Shown here: piece by piece, positions 16,380 to 24,767 of the stretch | How the letters are laid out: each line of letters starts with the position of its first letter | How positions within the stretch are numbered: the first letter of the stretch is position 1 | Notes under the pieces: model-generated | Told to the model about the DNA's origin: nothing | Seen by the model: the letters and a program-made list of their open reading frames with translations, nothing else | The model's database searches: none | Assembly: GCA_051960215.1 (NCBI GenBank) | Contig: JBQCEN010000136.1 | Location: forward strand, 1 to 40,042 | DNA length: 40,042 nt | Direction of reading: 5' to 3' | Source of the DNA: Pararhizobium_B sp051960215 | GTDB lineage: Bacteria > Pseudomonadota > Alphaproteobacteria > Rhizobiales > Rhizobiaceae | Made by a program: the position numbers and the translations under genes

Positions 16380-17147
16380 TCAAGCCCCGACGAGGGCCGC
16401 AAGCCTCTCGGCGTCCTTCGGCGCCGCCGTCTTCTGGTCGTTGTCGAAGAAGCACCAGACCTCGCGCCCCTCGCCCCGCCATTCTTCGATCGAACGCGCC
16501 CAGTCCCCGAGCGCCTCGTCGGAGTAGTTTCCATGGTACCGGCCGCTCGGACCGTGGTTGCGGACGTAGACCCAGCCGGCGGTGACGACGCGCGGCGCGG
16601 GCGCGGCGGCGTGGTCTGAGATGCAGAGGGCGGCGTCGTAGGCGGTCAGCAGATCGAAGATTTCCGGCACGTACCAACTCTCGTCGCGGAACTCGAAGCT
16701 GTAGCGGCGGCCGCGCTCGAGCCGGGCGATGAAGGTCCCGAGCCGCTCGCGGTCGACTTTCATCTGCGGCGGAAGCTGGAAAAGGATCGGCCCCGCCTTC
16801 TCGCCGAGCAGCCGGACGCGCGATTCGAGAAGGTCGAGCGAATGGTCGTCGACGAGCAGGCGGCGGTAATGCGAGATGAAGCGGGATGCCTTCCAAGAGA
16901 AGCGGAAGCCTTCCGGCGTATCGTCATGCCAGGCCGTCACCGCCTTCTCGCTTGGCGTGCGGTAGAACGGAGCATTGAGCTCGCCCGCGCAGAAGCGGCT
17001 CGTGTAATAGGCGAGCGCGTCGGCCTTCTTCAGGTCGGACGGATAGAATTCGCCCCACCAGCCCGCATAGGACCAGCCGGAGGTCCCGACGCGGAAGGCC
17101 GGCTTCCTCACGCCGGCGGGCTTGTCCTTGCTTGCTTCCTTCGCCAT
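16380..17147 (-). CDS. DUF72 (YecE-like) family protein
   Basis: This 255-residue protein belongs to the DUF72 family, which adopts a TIM-barrel fold and has no firmly established reaction. Family hallmarks are visible: GTSGWSYAGWWGEFYP near the N-terminus, then FCAGELNAPFYRTPS, FSWKASRFISHYRRL, ILFQLPPQMKVD, FEFRDESWY and YVRNHGPSGRYHGNYSDE. The C-terminal WCFFDNDQKTAAPKDA is also typical. The ATG at 17147, preceded by AGGGTGAAGG, is preferred to one at 17168 with no ribosome site. The protein is soluble with no signal peptide. It is downstream of and co-oriented with another conserved small gene; neither neighbour suggests a role. Confidence 0.9.
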   Translation of the reverse strand: MAKEASKDKPAGVRKPAFRVGTSGWSYAGWWGEFYPSDLKKADALAYYTSRFCAGELNAPFYRTPSEKAVTAWHDDTPEGFRFSWKASRFISHYRRLLVDDHSLDLLESRVRLLGEKAGPILFQLPPQMKVDRERLGTFIARLERGRRYSFEFRDESWYVPEIFDLLTAYDAALCISDHAAAPAPRVVTAGWVYVRNHGPSGRYHGNYSDEALGDWARSIEEWRGEGREVWCFFDNDQKTAAPKDAERLAALVGA

Positions 17148-17225
17148 CGCCTTCACCCTGTCGCGCATCGAACGCGTGAACGGCCGCGGGCGTTGCAGGT
17201 TGCGAGGTGCGGCAGGTCGTTGCGG

Positions 17226-17606
17226 TCACCGGCGCCGCGGTTGCGGATGCAGCGGCTTCGACGGGCTGAGGCGACGGCGGGGTTTGTAAGGGCTCGACGG
17301 ATTGACATCGAGATCGACGTTCCGAACGCAATGCTGCGGCCGCTCGTGGGCCGCGCCGGCGTGCCAGGGGCCATCGCGCAGCTGCGGGTCGGCCACCTTG
17401 GCGCGCCGCAGACACTTCCACTGCCCGGCCGGCGGCAGGCCCTTGCTGCTTTCGCCGCCGAACTGGAAGGCGAGCACCACCTCCGCACCCTCCGTGTGGC
17501 CGAGAATGACCGGGCAGAGCTCTCGCCTGTAGCCGTCGTAGCGGCAGAGCACTTGCTTGCGCTCGGCCATCGCGGTGGCGAAGAGTTCATAGGTCGGGCT
17601 CGGCAT
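17226..17606 (-). CDS. Conserved small protein, possible WYL-like fold
   Basis: This is a 126-residue protein whose start is fixed by the ribosome site. GGAGG touches the ATG at 17612 directly but lies 6 bases before the ATG at 17606, so the protein begins MPSPTYELFATAMAERKQ. The order of features (short helix, a Y-x-G-Y-x-R-E-L-C-P strand pair, a loop, FQFGG, a tryptophan strand, and a terminal D-L-D-V-N segment) is reminiscent of a stand-alone WYL-type domain. Similar proteins of unknown role occur in other rhizobia, as far as I recall. The tail is arginine-rich. Function is unknown. It lies 87 bp downstream of otnI on the same strand but is probably not part of the tetronate pathway. Confidence 0.7.
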   Translation of the reverse strand: MPSPTYELFATAMAERKQVLCRYDGYRRELCPVILGHTEGAEVVLAFQFGGESSKGLPPAGQWKCLRRAKVADPQLRDGPWHAGAAHERPQHCVRNVDLDVNPSSPYKPRRRLSPSKPLHPQPRRR

Positions 17607-17693
17607 CGGCATCCTCCGATGCCACCTAAAGCCGTTCGGCCGCAAAAGGATGCGTTTCCCGCACCATCCGGCTCGAAACCGGCCGCGATAACC

Positions 17694-18476
17694 TCAGAGC
17701 GCGACGCCGAGCCTCTCCAGCCAGGCCAGCCCCTCCTCCACCGAACCGCGCGGGCGATACTCGCAACCGACCCAGCCGTCGTAGCCGATCGCGTCGAGCT
17801 CTTCGAAGATCGCCCGGTAGGCGATCTCGCCCTCGTCCGGCTCGGCGCGGCTCGGCACGGCGGCAATCTGCACGTGGCCGATGACGTCCTTGTAGCGGCG
17901 GAGCTTCATGGTTACGTCGCCCTCGGTGACGCCGACATGGTAGACGTCGAACCTCACCCGGATCGCGTCCGACCCCACCTCGTCGATCAGCGCGACCGCC
18001 TCACCGACCGTGGAATAGAAATAGTCCGGCTTGTCGCGCGGGTTGATCGGCTCGAGCAGGAGGGTGACGCCGTGGCCCGCCGCCTTTTCCGCAGCTTCTG
18101 CGAGGTTCTTCCGGAAAACCTCCCGCGCGCGACCGCGGTCGGCCGCCGGCACCGTGCCGGCCATGGCGTGGACGGAGGTGGCGCCCGATGCCCTGCAATA
18201 GGCGAGCGACTGGTCGATCGCAGCCTGGAAGTCCGCCTCGCGGCCGGGGACGGCGCCGAGGCCGAACTCGCCCTTCGTCACGTCGCCAACCACCGTGTTG
18301 ACCCCGAGAAGCGCCAGCCCGCGCGCCGCGCAGGCCGCGCGCACGGCCTCGGCCGGCGTGTCATAGGGCCAGTGCAGCTCGATCGCCTTGAAGCCGGCGT
18401 CGGCCGCCCGTCCGATCCGTTCGAGAAGCGGCAGGGCGGACCAGAGGAAACCGAGGTTTGCGGAAAAGCGGGGCAT
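17694..18476 (-). CDS. otnI: 2-oxo-tetronate isomerase (hydroxypyruvate isomerase family)
   Basis: This 260-residue TIM-barrel protein of the Hyi/AP-endonuclease-2 family is expected to interconvert 2-oxo- and 3-oxo-tetronate. Supporting motifs are the N-terminus MPRFSANLGFLW, the metal-site glutamate in LLLEPINPRDKPDYF, FDVYHVGVTEGD, IGHVQIAAVPSRAEPDEGEI, and GCEYRPRG near the end. It lies directly after otnC: a GTG at 18485 overlaps the otnC stop by 4 bp (GTGA), and the more canonical ATG at 18476 is 3 codons in. Being last in an operon with otnK and otnC makes OtnI far more likely than a glyoxylate-pathway hydroxypyruvate isomerase. The assignment follows the published OtnK-OtnC-OtnI pathways. 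Confidence 0.88.
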   Translation of the reverse strand: MPRFSANLGFLWSALPLLERIGRAADAGFKAIELHWPYDTPAEAVRAACAARGLALLGVNTVVGDVTKGEFGLGAVPGREADFQAAIDQSLAYCRASGATSVHAMAGTVPAADRGRAREVFRKNLAEAAEKAAGHGVTLLLEPINPRDKPDYFYSTVGEAVALIDEVGSDAIRVRFDVYHVGVTEGDVTMKLRRYKDVIGHVQIAAVPSRAEPDEGEIAYRAIFEELDAIGYDGWVGCEYRPRGSVEEGLAWLERLGVAL

Positions 18477-18481
18477 GGTTC

Positions 18482-19120
18482 TCACTTCAGCTTGAAAGAG
18501 GCGTCGAGCTCGGCCACCTGATCGGCGGTCAGGCGGCGGACGGCCATGGTGCGTGTCAGGAGGACGAGCCGGGCGGTCTCCTCCAGTTCCTCGGCGGCAT
18601 AGACGGCCGCTTCGAGAGATGCGCCGGCGACGACGGGGCCGTGGTTCGCCAGCAGCACGGCGGCATGGCCGGCGGCGCGTCCCCGCACGAGCGGCGCCAC
18701 GTCGGGAGAGCCCGGCCGCGAATAGGGCAGCACGGGCACGCGGCCGACCCGCATGACGACGTAGGGCGTCACGGGCGGGATCGCGTCTTCCGGGTCGACG
18801 TCGGAGAGGCAGGAGAGCGCGGTAGCGAAGGTCGAATGCAGGTGCACGACGGCGCGGGCGCTCGGCCGGCCCTCGTAGAAGGCGAAATGCAGCGGCATTT
18901 CCTTCGTCGGGCGGTCGCCGCCGACGTGGTTTCCGCCGGCATCGAGGCGGGAGAGCCGTTCGGCATCGAGGAAGCCGAGGCAGGAATTCGTCGGCGTCAT
19001 CAGGTAGCCGTCGTCGAGCCGCACCGAGATATTGCCGGAAGAGCCGACGGTAAAGCCCCGCTCGAACAGCGAGCGGCCCCAGCGGACGATGGCGTTGCGC
19101 AGGTCCCGTTCGCTGCTCAT
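18482..19120 (-). CDS. otnC: 3-oxo-tetronate 4-phosphate decarboxylase (class II aldolase family)
   Basis: This 212-residue zinc enzyme of the class II aldolase/adducin family is predicted to decarboxylate 3-oxo-tetronate 4-phosphate to dihydroxyacetone phosphate. Metal ligands are H93 and H95 (VVHLHS) and H160 (ANHGP). The catalytic glutamate is E74 in KEMPLHFAFYE. The substrate phosphate region is GSSGNISVR, with N30 and a T-P-T-N loop. The start overlaps the otnK stop by 4 bp (ATGA) and the stop overlaps the otnI alternative GTG, so the three genes are tightly coupled. On sequence alone it could be an L-fuculose-phosphate aldolase-like enzyme; the kinase next door settles the call. Confidence 0.9.
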   Translation of the reverse strand: MSSERDLRNAIVRWGRSLFERGFTVGSSGNISVRLDDGYLMTPTNSCLGFLDAERLSRLDAGGNHVGGDRPTKEMPLHFAFYEGRPSARAVVHLHSTFATALSCLSDVDPEDAIPPVTPYVVMRVGRVPVLPYSRPGSPDVAPLVRGRAAGHAAVLLANHGPVVAGASLEAAVYAAEELEETARLVLLTRTMAVRRLTADQVAELDASFKLK

Positions 19121-20373
19121 GCGGTTCCGAGCACCCCCAGTGCTTTCTCGTAGAAATCGACGGCGCCGAAATTGCCGCTCTTCAGCGCCAGACGCAACGG
19201 CCGCGCGCCGTCGGCCGCCAGGGCGGGGACGCCAGGATCGATCTCCGGTCCGACCAGCATGTGGCGCAGCTTCAAGGCGGTGACGACGGCGCCCGAGGTC
19301 TCGCCGCCGCCGACGACGAGCCGGCTGACGCCCGTCGCGACGAGGCCAGCCGCGACATCGGCGAAGAAACCCTCGATCGCAGCCGCAACGCGCTCGCGGC
19401 CATGCTCCTGCTGCACCGCCCTCACCTTTTCCGGCTCGGCCGTCGAGTAGATGATCGGCGCCTCTTGCGAATGCTGCCGAACGAAGTCCAGCGCCCGCTC
19501 GGACGACATCCGCTTCGACAGGAGGTCGCCGGCCTCGACCGCAAGGCCGGGATGACTCTTCAGGTAGGTGCGCACCTGCGCGAGCGAGGCCGAGGAGCAG
19601 GAACCGGAAAGGGCCGCGGCCGGACCCTTGACCGGCGTGAAGTCGGAGCCGGCGTCGCGCAGCAGGCCTTGCGCGCGGAAATTCTCCGGCAAGCCGAGCG
19701 CGACACCCGAGCCGCCGGTGATCAGGCGATGACCGGCGACGGCGCGGGCGATGGCGATCAGGTCCGGGTCGACGACGGCATCGACGACGACGAGCGGCCG
19801 GCCGGCCTTCGCCTCATGCTCGAGCGCGGCGCCGATCGCCTCCGCACCCTGCCGGACGCGGGCATAGGGCACGTGTCCGACGCCGAGCGTCGTCTGCCGC
19901 TGCAGCCAGCGGCGGATGTCGGCATCCGGCATCGGGTTCAGCGGGTGGTTCTCCATGCCGGATTCGCTGAGCAGCCGCTCGCCGACGAAGAGATGGCCCA
20001 TGAAGAGCGTCCGCCCGGTCGCCGGAAAGACCGGGCAGACGATGGCGGACGGCGCATCGAGAGCGGCCAGCAACGCCTCCGCCACCGGCCCGATATTGCC
20101 GTCCGGCGTCGAATCGAAGGTCGAGCAGTACTTGAAGAAGAATTGCCGGCAACCCTGCCTCTGGAGCCAGGCCAGGGCGTCGAGCGAGCGCTCCACCGCC
20201 TCCTTCGCCGGAACCGAACGCGTCTTCAACGCGACGACCGCGGCCTCGCAGTCGGGCGCATCATCGTCCGCCGGGACGCCCGAGAACTGCACCGTGCGCA
20301 TGCCGCCCTTGGCGAGCGTGTGCGCGAGATCGCTGGCGCCGGTGAAATCATCCGCAATACAGCCGAGCAGCAT
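19117..20373 (-). CDS. otnK: 3-oxo-tetronate 4-kinase (DUF1537 four-carbon acid-sugar kinase)
   Basis: This 418-residue kinase of the DUF1537 family phosphorylates four-carbon acid sugars with ATP. The N-terminal domain (PF07005) opens with ADDFTGASD at 7-15 and has KYCSTFDSTP at 81-90, which holds the substrate carboxylate region. The C-terminal nucleotide domain contains SGSCSSASLAQ, VVGGGETSGAV and KSGNFGA (from K398). OtnK, DtnK and OiaK are related and differ by substrate: 3-oxo-tetronate, D-threonate and 3-oxo-isoapionate respectively. OtnC and OtnI directly downstream favour OtnK, while pdxA2 in the same operon leaves a D-threonate kinase activity possible. GAGGAGA overlapping the end of tctA provides its ribosome site. 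Confidence 0.9.
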   Translation of the reverse strand: MLLGCIADDFTGASDLAHTLAKGGMRTVQFSGVPADDDAPDCEAAVVALKTRSVPAKEAVERSLDALAWLQRQGCRQFFFKYCSTFDSTPDGNIGPVAEALLAALDAPSAIVCPVFPATGRTLFMGHLFVGERLLSESGMENHPLNPMPDADIRRWLQRQTTLGVGHVPYARVRQGAEAIGAALEHEAKAGRPLVVVDAVVDPDLIAIARAVAGHRLITGGSGVALGLPENFRAQGLLRDAGSDFTPVKGPAAALSGSCSSASLAQVRTYLKSHPGLAVEAGDLLSKRMSSERALDFVRQHSQEAPIIYSTAEPEKVRAVQQEHGRERVAAAIEGFFADVAAGLVATGVSRLVVGGGETSGAVVTALKLRHMLVGPEIDPGVPALAADGARPLRLALKSGNFGAVDFYEKALGVLGTA

Positions 20374-20382
20374 GCCGTCTCC

Positions 20383-21927
20383 TCAATCCATGACCTTGGC
20401 GTCGCCATCATAGGCCGCCGTCCGGCTCCGCGTCCCAAGCCGCCGGACCCGCCCGATCATGAGCGAGATCAGCGGCAGGACAAGCAGGAAGACGCCGGCG
20501 CTGGTCAGAGTGCCGGCGAGCGGGTTCGACCAGAACACCGTCAGGGAGCCGTCCGCCATGATCAGCGATTGCCGGAAGGCGTCCTCGGCGCGATGGCCAA
20601 GCACCATCGCCAGCACGAGCGGCGCCAGCGGGTAGTCGAGCTTCTTGAAGAGATAGCCGACGGCGCCGAAGACCAGAACCAGCCAAAAGTCGAAGGTGTT
20701 GTTGTTGACCGTATAGGCGCCGATGAAGCAGACCGTCACGATCATCGGGCCAATGACGGCGAAGGGGATCCTCAGGATCGCCGCGAACAGCGGCACGGTC
20801 GCGAGCACGACGATCACGGCGACGACGTTGCTCATGTACATGCTGGCGATCAGGCCCCAGACGAAATCGACGTTCTGGGTGAAGAGCATCGGGCCGGGGT
20901 TCAGCCCCCAGATCATCAGCCCGCCCATCATGACGGCCGCCGTCGCCGAGCTCGGCAGGCCGAGGGCGAGCATCGGCAGCATGGCGCAGGTGCCGGCGGC
21001 ATGGTCGGCCGTCTCCGGCGAGATGACGCCTTCCGGCACGCCCTGGCCGAAGCGCGGGCCGCGTCGCGACCAGCGCCGGGCAAGGCCGTAGCTCATGAAG
21101 GAGGCGGCCGTCGGACCGCCGGGCGTGATGCCCATCCAGCAGCCGATCGCCGCCGAGCGCAGCAGCGCCACCCAGTAACGCGGCAGTTCCGCCATCGTCC
21201 GGCCGACGTCGCGCAGGCCGACGCGCGTCTTGATGCCGTTGAAGGCAAGCCCCTCCTCCATCGTCACCAGCAGTTCGCCGATGCCGAAGAGGCCGATGAC
21301 GACGACGAGGAAGCTGATGCCGGCGATGAGCTGGTCGAAGCCGAAGGTCAGCCGAAGGCTTCCCGTCACCGAATCCATTCCGACGGAGCCGAGGGCGAGG
21401 CCGACGGTCAGCGCGACGATCGTCTTGAAGGGCGAGGACGAGCCCATCCCGATGAAGGCGGCGAAGGCGAGGAAATAGACGCCGAAATATTCCGGCGCGC
21501 TGAAGCGCATGGCGAAGTTCGCCGCCCATCCGGAGAGGCAGGTGATGAGGAGGACGCCGGTCAGCGCGCCGAAGCCGGCCGACAGGAAGGCGAAGGTCAG
21601 CGCGCGCGCCGCCTCGCCGTTCTTCGCCATCGGATGGCCGTCGAAGGTCGTCGCGACGGAGGACGGCTCGCCGGGGATGTTGAAGAGGATCGACGTCGTC
21701 GAGCCGCCGAAGAGCGCGCCCCAGTACATGCTGGCGAGCAGGATGATCGCCGAGACCGAGTCCATCGTGAAGGTCAGCGGCAGGAGCAGCGACACGCCGT
21801 TCGGCGGCCCGAGCCCCGGCAGGACACCGACGAGCAGGCCGAGCACCACGCCGATCGCCATGAGCGCCACGTGATAGCCGGTGAAGGCCACGGCGAAGCC
21901 GTGCATCAGCAGGTCGAAATTGCCCAC
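20383..21927 (-). CDS. tctA: Tripartite tricarboxylate transporter large permease TctA
   Basis: This 514-residue membrane protein is the large, transport-conducting subunit of a TTT-family importer, with about twelve predicted helices. The family signatures are G-x-L-P-G-L-G-P-P-N-G near residue 35 and GGSTTSILFNIPGEPSSVAT near 75, and the second repeat carries GITPGGPTAA and LGLPSSATAAVMMGGL. The start is a GTG at 21927 with GGAGG 8 bases upstream. It lies 70 bp after tctB and 9 bp before otnK. TTT systems move carboxylates with high affinity using a binding protein, so a tetronate fits the operon. The cargo itself is inference. Confidence 0.94.
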   Translation of the reverse strand: MGNFDLLMHGFAVAFTGYHVALMAIGVVLGLLVGVLPGLGPPNGVSLLLPLTFTMDSVSAIILLASMYWGALFGGSTTSILFNIPGEPSSVATTFDGHPMAKNGEAARALTFAFLSAGFGALTGVLLITCLSGWAANFAMRFSAPEYFGVYFLAFAAFIGMGSSSPFKTIVALTVGLALGSVGMDSVTGSLRLTFGFDQLIAGISFLVVVIGLFGIGELLVTMEEGLAFNGIKTRVGLRDVGRTMAELPRYWVALLRSAAIGCWMGITPGGPTAASFMSYGLARRWSRRGPRFGQGVPEGVISPETADHAAGTCAMLPMLALGLPSSATAAVMMGGLMIWGLNPGPMLFTQNVDFVWGLIASMYMSNVVAVIVVLATVPLFAAILRIPFAVIGPMIVTVCFIGAYTVNNNTFDFWLVLVFGAVGYLFKKLDYPLAPLVLAMVLGHRAEDAFRQSLIMADGSLTVFWSNPLAGTLTSAGVFLLVLPLISLMIGRVRRLGTRSRTAAYDGDAKVMD

Positions 21928-21997
21928 GCTCTTTCCTCCTTGCCCGACGGTCCCGACCCTCCTTGGCGGGGGCCGTCAGCTTGACCCATGCGCCGGC

Positions 21998-22480
21998 TCA
22001 GTAGAGGCCGAGCGCGTCCTCCAGCGGTCCCTTGAGAAGCGGGACGAGCAACCACTTTTCGAACAGAACGAAGACGATGACGGCCGTGCCGACGCCGACG
22101 AGGAGCGACAGCCACCAGGGATAGCGGCCCTGGAAGCGCATGACGCCGACGAGATAGAGCGCCGCGCCGACATAGAGGCCGAGGAAGGCGCTTGCGACGG
22201 CGAAGGCGACGACGGGGCCGAAGAAGACCGCGAGCCGCCTCACCTGCTCGGGCGTCAGGAACGTGGCGCCGGACGGGCGGTGGGTGACGAAGGCCTGGAG
22301 GGCGACGGCGAGGCTTGCCGCGCACATGATGAGGCCGACGTAGAAGGGAAAATAGCCGCCCTGGGGGCCGGCAGGGCCCCAGCCGATCCCGAACTCGCGC
22401 GAGCCGAAGGCGACGACGGCGCCGAGCGCAAAGGTGAGGATCGCGACAACGACCTCCATCACGAAACGCGAGACCGACAT
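21998..22480 (-). CDS. tctB: Tripartite tricarboxylate transporter small permease TctB
   Basis: This 160-residue hydrophobic protein has four predicted membrane helices (about 8-28, 44-64, 82-110 and 118-150), the layout of the poorly conserved TctB small subunit. The first loop contains WGPAGPQGGYFPFYVG, a pattern typical of TctB. The start follows GGGGAGGATC in the 58-bp gap after tctC. A strong hairpin lies in that same gap, just upstream of the ribosome site. Confidence 0.88.
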   Translation of the reverse strand: MSVSRFVMEVVVAILTFALGAVVAFGSREFGIGWGPAGPQGGYFPFYVGLIMCAASLAVALQAFVTHRPSGATFLTPEQVRRLAVFFGPVVAFAVASAFLGLYVGAALYLVGVMRFQGRYPWWLSLLVGVGTAVIVFVLFEKWLLVPLLKGPLEDALGLY

Positions 22481-22497
22481 TTGATCCTCCCCGGGAT

Positions 22498-22528
22498 GGG
22501 GCCGCCGCGGGAATCCGCCGGCGGCCCC
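22498..22528 (-). other. Intergenic stem-loop between tctC and tctB
   Basis: A perfect 10-bp inverted repeat, GGGGCCGCCG (22498-22507) and CGGCGGCCCC (22519-22528), has an 11-base loop. It begins 10 bases after the tctC stop in transcript order and is not followed by a T-tract. Its position after a binding-protein gene parallels the hairpin at 8776-8804, which suggests the same use: stabilising the binding-protein message or attenuating downstream genes. Confidence 0.6.
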
Positions 22529-22538
22529 GGATGCAGGC

Positions 22539-23534
22539 TCAGTTGATCGCCCAGCCTTCCGCCTTGAAGACCTTCGAGACGTCCGCCGCGTTGTCCTTGC
22601 GGAACTGCTCGAAGGCAGCGCCCGTCATGAACTCGCCCGACTGCGACGTCCGCTCGACATAGGCCTTCCACTCCGGCGTCTCGCTGACCTTCTTGAAGAG
22701 GTCCTCGTAATAGGCCTTCGCGTCGGCGGGAACGTTCTTCGGCAGCCAGATCGTGCGCGGCATCTCATAGGCCTTGACCGGGATTCCTTCGGACGCGCAG
22801 GTCGCGATGTCGGACCAGCCCTTGCCGTTCGCGACTGCCGGCCCCTTGGCCATCGGCTTGGCGCTGAAGACGCAGAGCGGGCGTACCGCGCCGGCCTTCC
22901 ATTGCTCGATGTTCTCGCTCGGGTTGTTGACGTTCGCGTCGACATGGCCGCCGGCAAGCTGGACGCCGACCTCGCCGCCGCCGTTGAACGGCACATAGGT
23001 GAACTTCGCGCCCGTCTTCTGCTCGATCAGGCTGACCAGCGTCTGGTCGGTGTCCTTCGACTGGCTGCCGGCGAACTTGATCTTGCCGGGATTGGCCTTG
23101 GCCGCGGCGATGAAATCCTCGGCCGACTTGTAGTTGGACTTCGCGTTCACCCAGATCAGGAACTCGTCGAACGCCATGGCCGCCACCGGCTCCAGGTCGT
23201 CGGGCGTATAGGCGAGCTTGGTGACGAGCGGCAGCAGGTACTCGTTGTTCGTGCCGAAGATCACCTTGTAGGGGTCGCCCTTGTTGATGCGCGCGTAGAT
23301 GAAGGCTTCCGCGCCGCTGCCGCCGCCCTTGTTGAGGACGACGATCGGCGCCTCCATCAGGTGGTGCTTGGCGATGATCGACTGGACCGTGCGGGCGAAG
23401 GTGTCGGTGCCGCCGCCGGCGCCCGAGGCGACCACGAACTGGACGGGCCGCTTCGGCTGCCATGCGGCATGCGCCGGCACGAAGGCGAGAGTGCTTGCCG
23501 CGAGCGCGAGCAAGGCGGTCTTGATCTTCAGCAT
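22539..23534 (-). CDS. tctC: Tripartite tricarboxylate transporter substrate-binding protein (TctC/Bug)
   Basis: This is the periplasmic binding protein of the TTT importer, 331 residues from the ATG at 23534 (5 bases after GGGAGG; an adjacent ATG at 23537 is only 2 bases from it). The Sec signal MLKIKTALLALAASTLAF ends near AHA-A. The mature N-terminus W-x-P-K-R-P-V-Q-F-V-V and ASGAGGGTDTFARTV is the Bug-family start that forms the carboxylate-binding loop. The internal KSKDTDQT-type region (GSQSKDTDQTLVSLIE) is also family-like. Bug proteins bind small carboxylates such as citrate, succinate or aromatic acids. The operon suggests a four-carbon sugar acid. Confidence 0.92.
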   Translation of the reverse strand: MLKIKTALLALAASTLAFVPAHAAWQPKRPVQFVVASGAGGGTDTFARTVQSIIAKHHLMEAPIVVLNKGGGSGAEAFIYARINKGDPYKVIFGTNNEYLLPLVTKLAYTPDDLEPVAAMAFDEFLIWVNAKSNYKSAEDFIAAAKANPGKIKFAGSQSKDTDQTLVSLIEQKTGAKFTYVPFNGGGEVGVQLAGGHVDANVNNPSENIEQWKAGAVRPLCVFSAKPMAKGPAVANGKGWSDIATCASEGIPVKAYEMPRTIWLPKNVPADAKAYYEDLFKKVSETPEWKAYVERTSQSGEFMTGAAFEQFRKDNAADVSKVFKAEGWAIN

Positions 23535-23646
23535 CATATCCTCCCGTTGCTTTGGATCTTCGAGTACCCCCTCATGGGGAAATTGCGGCGTCGGCGCCTG
23601 ATGTCGGCGAAATCTCCTCCTCCGCGCCGAAGCGGCGATCGGCCAA

Positions 23647-24690
23647 TCAGTGCGGGTGCGCCTGCGCCGCGTTCCGGCTCGCCATCCGGGCTGCCAGAAG
23701 CACCGCCTCGCGGCTCGCGCCGATATCGGCGATGCCCTTGCCGGCGATGTCGTAAGCCGTGCCGTGCGCCGGCGTGCAGATCGGGAAGGGAAAGCCGCCG
23801 AGCAGCGTCACGCCCGACCCGAAGCCCATCAGCTTCATCGCGATCTGGCCCTGGTCGTGATACATCGTCAGCACCGCGTCGCAGTCGCCGCGCCGGGCGC
23901 GCAGGAAGACGGTATCGGCCGGATAAGGCCCCTCGACGCGCAGGCCGGTGCGGCGTGCCGCCTCGACGGCCGGCGCGATCACGTCGATCTCCTCGCGGCC
24001 GAAGTTACCGCCTTCGCCGGCGTGCGGGTTGAGCGCCGCGACCGCGATCCTCGGCGCCGCGATCCCGGCGGAGCGCATGCAGGCGTCGGTCAGGGCCAGC
24101 TCCCCCAGGATGGCATCGCCGGTGATGCGGCCCGCGACGCCCGACAGCGGGATATGCGACGTCACCCGGGCATTCCAGACCTTGTCGAGGACGTTGAATT
24201 CCCGCGCCGGCCCCGACCATTCGAGGACGTCGGCGATGAAGCGGCTCTCATCGTCGTAACCGGCATAGGCATAGCGCATCGCCGTCTTGTTGAACGGCGT
24301 GAAGCAGACCGCCTCGGCATCGCCGGCCTTGGCGAGAAGCAGGGCGCGGCGGAAGTTCTCCGTCGCGAAACGCCCGCCCTCCGGGCTCGGCACCGCGCGC
24401 GACAGCGTCGCCGGGTCGAGATTGCCGAGGTCGACCACGACCGGCCGCCCCTCCTCGACCGGCAGCGGATCGGCTGCCCCGACATGCGTGACATCGAGCG
24501 CGACGCCGCCCGTCGCGGCCCCCTCGTCGAGCACCCGCCGGTCGCCGAAAACGACGACGTGCGCCGCCGCGCGCACCTCGTCGAGCGCCAGCAGTTTCGC
24601 CGTCAGTTCCGGGCTGATCCCCGCCGGATCACCCATCGCCAAAGCGATTGTCGGGATGCCGGAGCGTCTCACGGGCTTTTCCGCTGTCAC
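23647..24690 (-). CDS. pdxA2: PdxA2-type 4-phospho-sugar-acid dehydrogenase (D-threonate 4-phosphate-type)
   Basis: This 347-residue enzyme is a paralogue of PdxA (4-hydroxythreonine-4-phosphate dehydrogenase). The GTG at 24690 is 6 bases after GGAGG and gives the standard N-terminus (IPTIALAMGDPAGISPEL). Metal ligands by alignment are H179 (TSHIPL), H223 (LNPHAGE) and H278 (MYHDQGQ), with almost the same spacing as in E. coli PdxA. H309 lies in CTPAHGTAYD. PdxA2 enzymes oxidise D-threonate 4-phosphate and decarboxylate it to dihydroxyacetone phosphate after a DUF1537 kinase has acted. As first gene of the otnKCI operon it is very unlikely to serve vitamin B6 synthesis. It is divergent from the GntR gene across a 177-bp regulatory gap. 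Confidence 0.86.
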   Translation of the reverse strand: MTAEKPVRRSGIPTIALAMGDPAGISPELTAKLLALDEVRAAAHVVVFGDRRVLDEGAATGGVALDVTHVGAADPLPVEEGRPVVVDLGNLDPATLSRAVPSPEGGRFATENFRRALLLAKAGDAEAVCFTPFNKTAMRYAYAGYDDESRFIADVLEWSGPAREFNVLDKVWNARVTSHIPLSGVAGRITGDAILGELALTDACMRSAGIAAPRIAVAALNPHAGEGGNFGREEIDVIAPAVEAARRTGLRVEGPYPADTVFLRARRGDCDAVLTMYHDQGQIAMKLMGFGSGVTLLGGFPFPICTPAHGTAYDIAGKGIADIGASREAVLLAARMASRNAAQAHPH

Positions 24691-24767
24691 TAGGTGCCTC
24701 CTCGTCAACTGGAGGGGGACGCTAGCCGAACTCGCTGGCTGTATCAAGCATGTTGAATTCGAAATTT

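Noticed and set aside
21946..21977. Inverted repeat between tctB and tctA
   Set aside because: The 9-bp pairing needs a G-T wobble on the plus strand, which becomes an A-C mismatch in the actual minus-strand transcript, so it is weaker than it looks.
19261..21984. A 907-codon plus-strand open frame antisense to otnK and tctA
   Set aside because: Low-complexity R/D/E/H product, no ribosome site, and fully covered by genes with complete family motifs on the other strand.
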